64,000 bases of DNA from Neobacillus nitrireducens (GTDB lineage: Bacteria; Bacillota; Bacilli; Bacillales; Cytobacillaceae), in NCBI RefSeq assembly GCF_030915405.1, contig NZ_CP133262.1:2790001-2854000 (forward strand). The letters run 5' to 3'. Of this stretch, positions 46,448-54,523 are shown piece by piece. Position 1 is the first letter of the stretch. Each line of letters starts with the position of its first letter. The notes below the pieces were generated by a model. It was not told the DNA's origin. It searched no databases and saw nothing but the letters and a program-made list of their open reading frames with translations. The translations under genes were made by a program, and so were the position numbers.

Positions 46448-47398
46448 ATGATGTCTAAAAAGCGTTTTTATTTATCTTTTACTTTATTACTGATGTTATT
46501 TTTGGTAAGTGCTTGCAGTAATTCCGATAATTCAACTACGGACAAGAAGACTGAGAAGAAAAATACCGAGGTAACATTAACAGATGCTAAAGGAGAAGTG
46601 GTCATTCCGACCAATCCTAAGCGCATTATTGCCCCCTACTTAGAGGATTCATTAGTAGCATTAGGAGTAAAACCTACAGCACAATGGTCGATCGGTGATA
46701 CGGTTTTGGATTATTTACAGCCAGAGTTAAAGGATGTTCCGAAAATCAGTTGGGACCTTCCACTTGAACAGGTAATGAACAACAACCCAGATTTAATTAT
46801 TTTCAGCTCTCCTGCTGCCATTCAAAAGGGCCAATATGAAGAGTATAAAAAAATCGCCCCAACCTACGTCTTTAAGGATGAGGTCAGTGCAGATTGGCGC
46901 AAACAACTTTCGCAAATGGGAGAGATTTTAAGTAAACAGAAGGAAGCAAAAGAAGCCCTAGCGAATTACGATACGAAAGTCACGGATGCAAAGGCAAAAG
47001 TCCACGATGCCATTGGCGATGAATCCGCCGCTATCCTATGGGTTATGGCCGATAAGTTTTATTTAATGGAAAACAATCGTTTCAGTGCCAATGTTCTATA
47101 CGGCGATCTAGGCATTAAGCAACCTGCCTTCGTTGAAGGTCTTGGCGGCGCCGCTGTTCAGTGGGATCCGATTGCTCTTGAAAAATTGCCGGAAATCAAA
47201 GCAGATCACATCTTCCTCGTCAGTAAAAAAGGGGAACCTGGATTAGAATTATTAGCGAAGAGCTCCATCTGGAACGGGCTTGATGCCGTTAAAAATGGAC
47301 ATGTATATGAAATGAACGATCCAAGTAATTGGACCATCAACGGTTTGAAGGCCAGTGAAAAAACCATCGATGAAGTGGTAAAATCATTTACAAAATAA
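46448..47398 (+). CDS. yfiY: Ferric-siderophore-binding lipoprotein (YfiY-like)
   Basis: A 316-residue lipoprotein with signal and lipobox LVSAC. The Peripla_BP_2 (FecB/BtuF-type) fold has the usual long connecting helix (about 165-190). Landmarks are NPKRIIAPYLEDSLVALGVKP near the start and PEIKADHIFLVSK towards the end. It captures ferri-siderophores outside the membrane and delivers them to the divergently encoded YfiZ-YfhA. AGGAGG precedes two consecutive ATG codons; the second (46451) has the better spacing. A strong terminator follows. Confidence 0.92.
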   Translation: MMSKKRFYLSFTLLLMLFLVSACSNSDNSTTDKKTEKKNTEVTLTDAKGEVVIPTNPKRIIAPYLEDSLVALGVKPTAQWSIGDTVLDYLQPELKDVPKISWDLPLEQVMNNNPDLIIFSSPAAIQKGQYEEYKKIAPTYVFKDEVSADWRKQLSQMGEILSKQKEAKEALANYDTKVTDAKAKVHDAIGDESAAILWVMADKFYLMENNRFSANVLYGDLGIKQPAFVEGLGGAAVQWDPIALEKLPEIKADHIFLVSKKGEPGLELLAKSSIWNGLDAVKNGHVYEMNDPSNWTINGLKASEKTIDEVVKSFTK

Positions 47399-47424
47399 AG
47401 GTAAAACTATCCAAAAAATAAAAG

Positions 47425-47470
47425 AGAGGATTTCCACGCTATGAAAGTCGTAGTGGAAATCCTCTTTTTT
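47425..47470 (+). terminator. Intrinsic terminator after yfiY
   Basis: A perfect 13-bp stem, AGAGGATTTCCAC with GTGGAAATCCTCT, has a 15-base loop and a T run. It begins 26 nt after the stop. Confidence 0.93.
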
Positions 47471-47512
47471 GCTGATTTACTCGTGAATTTAGTTTTTTTT
47501 CAATTATTAAAG

Positions 47513-47672
47513 TTTAATCAAACGTTTGGTTAGTATATTAGCCTTTCTTAAAATACCCAGATATATCATAGCTTCAACACGATTTAATCAAACGTTTGAT
47601 TAGTTTTCCCATTTTCCTAAAAAAATCAGATATATCATGGCCTCACGTACATTTAACCAATCGTTTGATTAG
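47513..47672. repeat. Three ~70-bp direct repeats with a TetR-operator-like palindrome
   Basis: Units start at 47513, 47583 and 47652 (spacing 70 and 69). Each begins with an imperfect or perfect palindrome, best form AATCAAACGTTTGATT (unit 2); unit 1 ends GGTT and unit 3 reads AACCAATCGTTTGATT. Units 1 and 2 also share CAGATATATCAT followed by GC(T/C)TCA. The repeats lie between two converging genes, so no promoter is expected here. I find no coding frame in this 347-bp gap. Confidence 0.85.
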
Positions 47673-47693
47673 TTTTTTAATCCTTCCACGAAA

Positions 47694-47742
47694 AAAGTGC
47701 CTGACACCAACAAGCAAAATCGCAATCGGAGTGTCAGACACT
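47694..47742 (-). terminator. Variant of the dispersed palindrome acting as intrinsic terminator (copy 9)
   Basis: On the minus strand AGTGTCTGACACTC pairs imperfectly with GTGTCAGGCACT across a 21-base loop and is followed by six T residues. It begins 3 nt after the peroxidase stop. The arms are clearly derived from the dispersed repeat, but the core is unrelated. Confidence 0.8.
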
Positions 47743-47745
47743 TTA

Positions 47746-48840
47746 TTAAGGCAGTTCTGGTTTTGTGTAGACTGGAGGTTTTCCACCCAAGGTTTTTAAG
47801 AACGCCAATAAATCAGATTTTTCTTTCTCTGTTAGACCAATGGGATTCATAAACTTTTTCATAAAGAAGCTTTTATTTGGATGGTCGTCACCGCCACGGT
47901 CGTAATAATCAATGACTTCCTCTAGTGTAGCGATACTGCCATTACTCATATAGGGGGCAGTGTGTGTGATTCCATATAAACTAGGTGTTCGGATTCTGCC
48001 CAAATCCCTTTCGTCCTTTGTAACTGAGAAACGGCCTTCATCCTCGGTATTAAGCCCAATATTATAATAGTTGTTATCTGATAAATTTGAACCATTATGA
48101 CAGGTGATGCACATGGCTTTACCCGTAAATAGGTCCAATCCGCGGATTTCTTGCTGTGATAAGGCGTCAGTGTCTCCCTCTAGGAAACGGTCTAGGGGTG
48201 TATCTTTTACAGTAATTAATCGTTCAAAGGCCGCAAGGGATTTGGCAATATTTTGTTCCGTAATACCATCCTCAAAAGCAGCATCGAAAAGCTTATCATA
48301 GCTTTGAATTCCTTTTAACTCCCTTACTAACTCTTTAAGGGTCTGATTCATTTCATTTGGGTTTTGAATTGGACCTAACGCTTGCTCCTCTAAGGAAGCA
48401 GCACGACCATCCCAAAAGTTTGTTTGGTAATAGCCTGAGTTAATGATGGTTGGACTATTTCTTGCCCCAGCTGTGCCATCTATCTTTTTCAGGGTAGGGC
48501 GATTGTCACCATAACCTAGGTTTGGATCATGACATGTTGCACAACTAACCTGGTTGTTTCCTGATAAACGAGGATCAAAATATAAAGTCTGCCCCAATTT
48601 AAGCACCTCAGGATTCATCGGATTATCCTTTGGAATAGGAACTTCCCCTATCGGCACAAGCTGTCCTTGACTCTTGAGGCTTTGCAGCAAAGCATTAGGG
48701 TCAATTTCGCTTCCTTGCTGTTCAGTTGTTTTATCTGCAGGAAGCTTAGTCGGTGCCGCAACATCATCATCTTTCGAGCAACCAATCAAAGCCACACATA
48801 ATAGACCAAGTAAAAATAAACTAGATAAAAATTTCTTCAT
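47746..48840 (-). CDS. Di-heme cytochrome c peroxidase-family lipoprotein (MauG/CcpA-like)
   Basis: A 364-residue lipoprotein (lipobox LIGC, Cys21) with two c-type heme motifs, CATCH (100-104) and CITCH (244-248), in the two-domain pattern of bacterial di-heme peroxidases. QVSCATCHDPNLGYGDNRP and TPSLYGITHTAPYMSNGSIATLEEVI are family blocks. It would reduce peroxide using electrons from a membrane cytochrome, or carry out a MauG-like oxidation. No partner gene is adjacent. The start at 48840 gives the signal peptide directly; AAAGGGG is about 13 bases upstream. Confidence 0.88.
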   Translation of the reverse strand: MKKFLSSLFLLGLLCVALIGCSKDDDVAAPTKLPADKTTEQQGSEIDPNALLQSLKSQGQLVPIGEVPIPKDNPMNPEVLKLGQTLYFDPRLSGNNQVSCATCHDPNLGYGDNRPTLKKIDGTAGARNSPTIINSGYYQTNFWDGRAASLEEQALGPIQNPNEMNQTLKELVRELKGIQSYDKLFDAAFEDGITEQNIAKSLAAFERLITVKDTPLDRFLEGDTDALSQQEIRGLDLFTGKAMCITCHNGSNLSDNNYYNIGLNTEDEGRFSVTKDERDLGRIRTPSLYGITHTAPYMSNGSIATLEEVIDYYDRGGDDHPNKSFFMKKFMNPIGLTEKEKSDLLAFLKTLGGKPPVYTKPELP

Positions 48841-48952
48841 ATGAAGGAATACCCCTTTAACATAATTTCTTACCATAATTATAAGTTAATAAATTACGTT
48901 AAAGGTGTTGCTATTATGGAGATATTATTAAATGTTTACTATCAAAAATAAA

Positions 48953-49008
48953 AATGGTGTCAGGCACCGCCAAAAGACAAATGTCCACGAGCGGTGCCTG
49001 ACACCATT
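48953..49008. repeat. Dispersed palindromic repeat, copy 10
   Basis: AATGGTGTCAGGCACCGC and GCGGTGCCTGACACCATT enclose the alternative core CAAAAGACAAATGTCCACGA, in which the inner arm no longer pairs well. It ends 23 nt from the bioY stop. Confidence 0.93.
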
Positions 49009-49031
49009 AGTTTGTTTATTGAGTGATATCC

Positions 49032-49628
49032 TTAAGAAACACGCTTCAAATGTTTAAATTGCCCTTTTGATAGGACTGATTTTTCTAGGCGGTGAGCCAT
49101 CATTCCGGCAAGGACGGCTAAGATAATGTCTTTTGGCAGAAAAGCAACCATCCATAACCATGCCATTTTATAAGTGAATCCTTCTGGTGCAGCAGCCCAA
49201 AGTTTATAGGCATAGTACATCCAATTTGTACCGAATAGGTAGTTCACAGCCATTCCGATTAAAGACGCAATGATAAATGCAGCCACAGTTCTTTTCTTTT
49301 CAACAATTTTTCCAATGATAAATGCTGTAAAAATATACGAGAGAATAAAGCCGAAGGTAGGACTGAAAAGGGTAGAAGGTCCAGCTCCAAATTTAGCAAA
49401 TACAGGGACGCCTACAAATCCTACGAGCATATAAACAGTCATCGCAATTGACCCTAACCGACTCCCCAAGATAGCCCCTGCTAAGATTGCAAAAAAGGTT
49501 TGCAGTGTAAGGGGAACTCCTCCAACTACCATAAAAGGTACAAAGGAGGTTATGTTAGCGCCAATCGCCATTAATGCAACGAACATTCCCACTAGTGTTA
49601 AATCCAACGCTCTTAATTTTTTATTCAT
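49032..49628 (-). CDS. bioY: Biotin transporter substrate-binding membrane protein
   Basis: A 198-residue membrane protein with six helices, the S component of the biotin ECF transporter. Family blocks are VPLTLQTFFAILAGAILGSRLG, YMLVGFVGVPVFAKF, GFILSYIFTAFIIGK and MVAFLPKDIILAVLA. ATG at 49628 has GGTGAGAG upstream. It works alone or with the shared EcfA-EcfA'-EcfT module, which is not in the window. A BirA operator lies upstream. Confidence 0.93.
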   Translation of the reverse strand: MNKKLRALDLTLVGMFVALMAIGANITSFVPFMVVGGVPLTLQTFFAILAGAILGSRLGSIAMTVYMLVGFVGVPVFAKFGAGPSTLFSPTFGFILSYIFTAFIIGKIVEKKRTVAAFIIASLIGMAVNYLFGTNWMYYAYKLWAAAPEGFTYKMAWLWMVAFLPKDIILAVLAGMMAHRLEKSVLSKGQFKHLKRVS

Positions 49629-49682
49629 TCTCTCACCCCAAATATTAATTGTTATAATATTAAAATAAGGGGAATAAACAGT

Positions 49683-49715
49683 ATTGTCAACCAAAATTTA
49701 ATAAGGGTTAACAAT
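49683..49715 (-). promoter_or_regulatory. BirA operator overlapping the bioY promoter
   Basis: On the minus strand ATTGTTAACC (49715-49706) and GGTTGACAAT (49692-49683) form an inverted repeat with a 13-bp spacer, matching the BirA operator of Firmicutes biotin genes. The right arm contains TTGACA, a -35 element with a TATTTT-type -10 at 17 bp, so biotin-bound BirA would block the promoter. Confidence 0.85.
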
Positions 49716-49771
49716 GTAAGGGTAAATTAGTTCTCACCAACTATTTATGATCTATTATTATTAACTTTAAA

Positions 49772-49828
49772 AAAGTGTCAGGCACCGCAAATGGACATTT
49801 GTCCACGAGCGGTGCCTGACACCCACTT
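49772..49828. repeat. Dispersed palindromic repeat, copy 11
   Basis: A complete copy with core AATGGACATTTGTCCACG. The outer arms are extended to AAAGTG / CACTTT with some mismatch. It begins 14-18 nt after the stop of the GDYXXLXY gene. Confidence 0.93.
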
Positions 49829-49841
49829 TCGACACCAAATT

Positions 49842-50372
49842 TTACTTTGTTGTGATGTCGGTCAGGACGGCGTACCCATTGTTTACTTTAAGTTTGGCTA
49901 GTATTTCTCCTTTAAAAGAGGCTTTTTCCCATTCTGTTCCGGTGTTGTCTTCTAGGTAGTAATTATCTAGATTGTATTCCAGGAAGGCTATTTCCTGTCC
50001 TTGGTTTTCTTTGTCGATATAGTTTATGGTGCCTTTTAGAAATAGCCCCTTATCAGGCTTCTCGAGGGTTACTCTCTTTGGCGTGTGGACACCCATCTTT
50101 TTCTCCATAAGGACATATACATCAAACGGTCCTCCCCGGTTCTGCATTCTATTGACTACTGCTTTATCCACCATACCGACCGGAATTTCTTCCGCTTCAT
50201 ATCGAAGGGTCACGTAATCGCCTCGAAATGGGTCTGATGGGTCCAGAGGTTTTGTTTGGAGAATCATTTCCTCGCCGGTTAACATGGTATAAATAGGAGT
50301 AATGCACAGGCCTAACAGAATCAGCACTGGCAAGGAACAAGCCAAAACTAACTGCTTTGCTCGATTATTCAT
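49842..50372 (-). CDS. GDYXXLXY-domain membrane-anchored protein
   Basis: A 176-residue protein with one N-terminal membrane helix (about 8-30) and the name-giving motif GDYVTLRYE at 51-59. Further landmarks are TLEKPDKGLFLKGTINY and AKLKVNNGYAVLTDI. The family is uncharacterised and typically accompanies DUF2157 membrane proteins, as here, where the upstream gene overlaps it by eight bases. ATG at 50372 follows GGGGTGA. An accessory or regulatory role in the pair is likely, but unproven. Confidence 0.85.
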   Translation of the reverse strand: MNNRAKQLVLACSLPVLILLGLCITPIYTMLTGEEMILQTKPLDPSDPFRGDYVTLRYEAEEIPVGMVDKAVVNRMQNRGGPFDVYVLMEKKMGVHTPKRVTLEKPDKGLFLKGTINYIDKENQGQEIAFLEYNLDNYYLEDNTGTEWEKASFKGEILAKLKVNNGYAVLTDITTK

Positions 50373-51438
50373 GCACACTCACCCCTTTTTTTCTTTGCTT
50401 TTCAAAGTAAAAACCGAAGCCAAGCAGCAGTAATCCGCCAATAATAAATACGAACGACTTTGGCAAAAATTCAAAGGATAAATCCAGGTAAAAACGGAAG
50501 ATCATCACGCATAGGATGATGATACTGATTAAACTGCCTCGTTTGATTAAGTACAACACATAGAGGAAGTACAAGATAGAGAAAGGAATGTATACCCAAT
50601 CCAGTGGCCAGGTATCCTCAAAAGATAACAATAGCGCTGCCGCCCCATGTAAGAGGTATCCCAAGACCACATAAATATCTCTCACTTTCCCCTTTGAATG
50701 AACAAGAGCAACCCCAATAACCAAATAGATTAGTCCATACACATACGGAAAATCAGTATAGCCAGAGCGGTTGAGAATAAAGCTAACGACCGTCCCGATA
50801 AAGGCAAGCGAAACCAAGCCCGTGATAAAGCCTGTTACTTTTGAAAAACCAATTTTTTCATTAAAAATATAAATCGCCGCTATCCACAACAACGTCCAAT
50901 ACGGGATGTTTACGCCTTGCAGGTATTGTCCATCGAGCAGGTACTTGAGGACAAATAGGGAAGAGGCAAGAAGAATCCATTTATCCCGTAATACCCAAGC
51001 TAGCGGCAATATTCCAAGCGACCACCATAAAAAGGCATTTTGTGAATTTGTACCGAGATGGAACATTTGCTCAATCAGAAAAATTCCCGCACCGAACACA
51101 AGAACACCTAAATAGTATAAGCTCCTAGAAGTTTTTGGATAGTTTTTTTCCATTTTATATCCAGTCAGATTGCTGGCAAGGAAGATTGCAATTATTAATA
51201 GGAGTTTCACTGTCTTTCCAATTTCATCCCAGTTACTCGCGATAAAACTAAGCACCCCAGCACCAATCAATATCGAACCAACATACAAAAGTGTTTTTGT
51301 AAAAGAAAGCTTCTGCACCTCGTATATCTCGTCTATCTCGTTTTCCTTTCCTGCAGGCAGAATCTCGGAATCTCCTAAGAACTTAAGCTCCCGCTTTAAA
51401 AAATTTAATTCATGTTGTTTTATAATCCTCTTCGCCAT
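50365..51438 (-). CDS. DUF2157 multi-helix membrane protein
   Basis: A 357-residue protein with a soluble N-terminal segment (about 1-55) and about ten membrane helices. YVGSILIGAGVLSFIASNWDEIGK is the DUF2157 hallmark. The function is unknown. It is translationally coupled to the GDYXXLXY gene. The chosen ATG at 51438 follows a G-rich ribosome site (GGGGTGGGG); the GTG at 51447 lies inside it. Confidence 0.87.
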   Translation of the reverse strand: MAKRIIKQHELNFLKRELKFLGDSEILPAGKENEIDEIYEVQKLSFTKTLLYVGSILIGAGVLSFIASNWDEIGKTVKLLLIIAIFLASNLTGYKMEKNYPKTSRSLYYLGVLVFGAGIFLIEQMFHLGTNSQNAFLWWSLGILPLAWVLRDKWILLASSLFVLKYLLDGQYLQGVNIPYWTLLWIAAIYIFNEKIGFSKVTGFITGLVSLAFIGTVVSFILNRSGYTDFPYVYGLIYLVIGVALVHSKGKVRDIYVVLGYLLHGAAALLLSFEDTWPLDWVYIPFSILYFLYVLYLIKRGSLISIIILCVMIFRFYLDLSFEFLPKSFVFIIGGLLLLGFGFYFEKQRKKGVSVHE

Positions 51439-51599
51439 CCACCCCACCCCTTTTAAGCTAATCTTATATTGAGATTAACCGTTCTCAACTGTTTCAAAAC
51501 CAATGTCTCTATAGTTAAGTTTATTCGACAAATAGAGTTAATAATCCTTTTAAAACAAAGTGTTTAACCATTTATTTGATACAGAATGAAACAGAAAAA

Positions 51600-51655
51600 A
51601 ATGGTGTCAGGCACCGCAAAAAGACAAATGTCCATGAGCGGTGCCTGACACCATT
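51600..51655. repeat. Dispersed palindromic repeat, copy 12
   Basis: AATGGTGTCAGGCACCGC and GCGGTGCCTGACACCATT flank the alternative core AAAAAGACAAATGTCCATGA. It is nearly identical to copy 10. It begins 14-17 nt after the stop of the small zinc-ribbon gene. Confidence 0.93.
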
Positions 51656-51668
51656 GAATGACCTATCA

Positions 51669-51833
51669 TTATTTATCCCGGCAAAATTTACAAACTTTGA
51701 TGGTTTGGTTTGTTTCAGTCTTATGCGGATATAGCAGTTTGATTCTTGTTCTTTCACAAAGCGGGCATGTCCCGCGGCCATTTGAAGGCAAGTAGCTGAT
51801 TGTTTTCCCACGGTTTCTCTTTGCCATTTTCAT
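51669..51833 (-). CDS. Small zinc-ribbon protein (54 residues)
   Basis: The minus strand encodes a 54-residue basic protein: MKMAKRNRGK at the start, then CPLC (about 23-26), 21 residues, and CKFC (about 48-51), ending CRDK. Two CxxC pairs are the hallmark of a treble-clef/zinc-ribbon knuckle. AGGG lies just upstream of ATG 51833; ATG 51827 is an alternative start. The function is unknown; the charged N-terminus suggests RNA or ribosome binding. A longer frame in another phase over the same bases has no such pattern and is rejected. Confidence 0.75.
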   Translation of the reverse strand: MKMAKRNRGKTISYLPSNGRGTCPLCERTRIKLLYPHKTETNQTIKVCKFCRDK

Positions 51834-52158
51834 CCATCCCTATCTTGATAAATTCTCGTTTCTTTATCTAATGATGGACTGGCACAAATATTGTTAGGCA
51901 TATAATTGTTTTTCGAAAAAAGGTTGTTGTTCGAATATTCCCTTATTCAGAAGCTCAATATGGAAAATGTCTACATCACTGTCATGTCCCCCCACGGTGC
52001 CTGACACCACGCTGACGCCCCTCATGCATTTTTGCTCACTAATCTACATACATATCTATGAAGATCAAATACTTTCAATGGCTGCACGACAATAAATCAC
52101 TTTCCATAAGATAGGAATAAGAGCCGAGACTAAGACTTTTTTTAGTTGGAAAGGAAAG
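51834..52158. other. Intergenic region without recognised gene
   Basis: This 325-bp stretch between the zinc-ribbon gene and ykuK is AT-rich. It holds the half repeat at 51985-52008 and presumably the divergent promoters, but I find no convincing coding frame, RNA gene or terminator. Confidence 0.5.
51985..52008. repeat. Dispersed palindromic repeat, half copy (copy 13)
   Basis: The right half, TGTCCCCCCACGGTGCCTGACACC minus small changes, is preserved; the left arm is absent. Confidence 0.75.
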
Positions 52159-52710
52159 ATGTGGTGCTTCAATATGAAAAAAAACGAGGCTTATCACGAT
52201 TTGTTTCAAAATCTTCAAGAGGATGGGATGTCATTCGATCAGGTCTTTGACCGGATCGTAACATTCATGAAGTTAGACCCAAACGGAAACTATCGACTGA
52301 TGGTCGGCACAGATTCTCAAGTCCATAAATCAACGACCGTTTTTATCACGGGGCTTGTCATCCAAAATAAAGGAAATGGAGTATGGGCATGCATTAAGAA
52401 GGTGGTCATTCCAAGAAAGATGACTCATTTACATGAGCGAATATCTCTTGAACTATCATTAACCGAGGAAGTCGTTTCGATGTTCACGGAGGAAAGAAAA
52501 AATGAGTTAATTAATCTTGTTCTTCCCAACATATATCAAGGAGCAACCTTTACGATGGAGGGCCACATTGATATCGGAGCGGGCAAACGAAATAAAACAA
52601 GTGAGTTTGTCAAAGAAATGGTCACCAGAATTGAATCTATGGGCGTCGAACCAAAAATCAAACCAAATGCCTTTGTTGCTTCAAGCTATGCCAATCGTTA
52701 CACCAAATAA
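52159..52710 (+). CDS. ykuK: YkuK-family ribonuclease H-like protein (DUF458)
   Basis: A 183-residue (or 178 from ATG 52174) protein matching B. subtilis YkuK. Landmarks are LMVGTDSQVHKSTTVFITGLVI (an acidic residue in a beta strand as in RNase H folds), RISLELSLTEEVV, HIDIGAGKRNKTSEFVKEM and ASSYANRYTK at the C-terminus. Known information: YkuK is predicted to be RNase H-like and is of unknown function. AAAGGAAAG lies directly before ATG 52159. A palindromic repeat immediately follows the stop and can serve as terminator. Confidence 0.85.
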   Translation: MWCFNMKKNEAYHDLFQNLQEDGMSFDQVFDRIVTFMKLDPNGNYRLMVGTDSQVHKSTTVFITGLVIQNKGNGVWACIKKVVIPRKMTHLHERISLELSLTEEVVSMFTEERKNELINLVLPNIYQGATFTMEGHIDIGAGKRNKTSEFVKEMVTRIESMGVEPKIKPNAFVASSYANRYTK

Positions 52711-52763
52711 GAGTGTCAGGCACCACGAAAAGACAATCGTCCTTAAGTGGTACCTGACACTCT
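52711..52763. repeat. Dispersed palindromic repeat acting as bidirectional terminator (copy 14)
   Basis: GAGTGTCAGGCACCAC and GTGGTACCTGACACTC flank the alternative core GAAAAGACAATCGTCCTTAA. Five T residues follow on the plus strand. It begins on the first base after the ykuK stop and ends 11 nt from the stop of the converging kinase gene. Confidence 0.93.
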
Positions 52764-52773
52764 TTTTAAATCT

Positions 52774-54237
52774 CTATGAAAGACATTCTAGTTCAACTTT
52801 TATCGTGGTGCCTTTGCCAATTTGGCTTTCGATTTTCATGGTACCGTTATGTTCCTGGATGATTTTGTTGCTGACCGTTAGGCCAAGTCCAATTCCTTTA
52901 TCCTTGGTTGTATAGAACGGAGTTCCCAAATAGTGCATAAGTTCATCGTCAATGCCCATTCCTTCATCCGAAAAACAAACCTGCACTCGGTTTCCTTCTA
53001 CTCTCTGAACATGTATATTGACATTTCCGCCAGAGGGCATAGATTCAATTGCATTTTTTAAAAAATTAACAAAAACCTGTTTCAACTGATTGGGATTACA
53101 AAGCAACTCAATATCATCATTTTGATATTGGCTGGTTATTTGCACATTATGTAATAATGCTTGTGGATGTAGAATATTAACCGTACTTTCAACAATTGAA
53201 TTTAGATTTTCTTGATCAAATTGAATGGCTTGAGGTTTTGCCAAGGACATAAATTCATTCACTATCATATCGATACGGTCTAATTCATTCATAATGATAG
53301 ATAAATAGTCATCCTGTTTTTCTTTGGTGGTTGTATCTTTTAATAACTTTGAAAATCCCTTTAAGGAAGTCAAAGGGTTTCGAATCTCATGAGCTACTCC
53401 AGCAGCTAATTGACCGATGATTGAAAGCCGATCTAAATTTCGGAGGACATCATCATTATTTACCCGGTCTGTAATATCTCTGCCGACTGTGACATAGGAA
53501 TCAATCTCTCCTAGTTCATTAAAGATGGGAGAAATTGTGGTCTCAGAGTATATCACTCGATTATCACCTGTTTGTATCTTCGTTTGGAGCAATTGTGGCT
53601 CCTCTGTGTCTATTAACCTTTGACAAACTCTTTCAAAATGTTCCATTTCCTCTGGCAAGATAAGATCATGAGCGCTTTTACCAATTAACTGTTCAGAGGT
53701 ATACCCAATTCCCTTTTCATGGGAAGGAGAAGCATAGACAATCTTTTTATCCTTCGTATAGACCTTAATCATATCTGTTGCATTTTCGGAAATAAGCCTG
53801 TACATCTCTCGAGTCTTTTTCAATTCTCTTTCAATATTTATATGCTCAGTTATATCACGAAAAATGGCAAGGACAGCAATGATTTCCCCACATGGACTTC
53901 TAAAAGGGGAATATGAAACAGCTATATCAAGGATGGTTCCGTCTTTATGGTACCTTTGGGTAACCATATCCGGAAATGCTTCACCGCATTTGACTGATTC
54001 AATAATATCATGCACATATTCAGGAGCAGAAATTTCTTCCACTCTTTTACCTATCACATCTTCCTCGGTATAGCCAAATATTTTGGTATACACATGGTTC
54101 ACCCGAATAAATCGATTCTCCATATCAACGATACAAATCCCGTCCGCTGTACAGTCTAGAAATAAGTCAATTAAATCATCTGGATTATAAACCATAGATT
54201 CCTTCTCATTCGTAAAAATCGGGAAAAACTTTGACAT
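52774..54237 (-). CDS. Cytoplasmic tandem-PAS histidine kinase, sporulation-kinase type
   Basis: A 487-residue soluble kinase with two PAS domains (about 20-135 and 140-258). HisKA has His283 in GVAHEIRNPLTSLKGF, with N-box LKNAIESM and G-boxes SDEGMGIDDE and GIGLGLTVSN. The kinase core is of the KinA-KinE type and is close to that of the 5TM-PAS kinase at 4.4-6 kb. There is no adjacent response regulator. ATG at 54237 has GGAGAG at seven bases; longer frames to 54381 run into a repeat. It probably feeds Spo0F, but this is inference. Confidence 0.85.
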   Translation of the reverse strand: MSKFFPIFTNEKESMVYNPDDLIDLFLDCTADGICIVDMENRFIRVNHVYTKIFGYTEEDVIGKRVEEISAPEYVHDIIESVKCGEAFPDMVTQRYHKDGTILDIAVSYSPFRSPCGEIIAVLAIFRDITEHINIERELKKTREMYRLISENATDMIKVYTKDKKIVYASPSHEKGIGYTSEQLIGKSAHDLILPEEMEHFERVCQRLIDTEEPQLLQTKIQTGDNRVIYSETTISPIFNELGEIDSYVTVGRDITDRVNNDDVLRNLDRLSIIGQLAAGVAHEIRNPLTSLKGFSKLLKDTTTKEKQDDYLSIIMNELDRIDMIVNEFMSLAKPQAIQFDQENLNSIVESTVNILHPQALLHNVQITSQYQNDDIELLCNPNQLKQVFVNFLKNAIESMPSGGNVNIHVQRVEGNRVQVCFSDEGMGIDDELMHYLGTPFYTTKDKGIGLGLTVSNKIIQEHNGTMKIESQIGKGTTIKVELECLS

Positions 54238-54321
54238 AGAGATCTCTCCAAACGCATCATATATTCTCTTATTCTCCATTTTACAGAATTTTTCGGTAAA
54301 GAAAAGAAGTATTTTCAAAAT

Positions 54322-54365
54322 GGTGTCAGGCACCACAGAAAGACAATTTCCTAATTTTGTCCACT
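54322..54365. repeat. Dispersed palindromic repeat, partial copy (copy 15)
   Basis: An intact left arm GGTGTCAGGCACCAC is followed by AGAAAGACAATTTCC and TTTTGTCCACT. The right arm is lost. It is located 85 bp upstream of the PAS kinase start. Confidence 0.75.
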
Positions 54366-54523
54366 CCACAAGTACAATCATGTGTAGGAACTAAAAAACG
54401 CTTGGACCACAGTTGTAGATTACATATTCAAAGGGAATACTCTGGCCATTCATAAAATATTATTCTTCCCGCTCATAATGGACTTCCTCCGCCTCATAAA
54501 TTGGGCAATAGGAGGTGATACAA

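Noticed and set aside
47513-47672. Replication or partition sites (iterons, parS)
   Set aside because: Only three units, no initiator or partition gene nearby, and the motif does not match the Bacillus parS sequence.
51572-51811. 79-codon minus-strand frame overlapping the zinc-ribbon gene
   Set aside because: Another phase over the same bases has the two CxxC pairs and a ribosome site; this longer frame also reads through the palindromic repeat.
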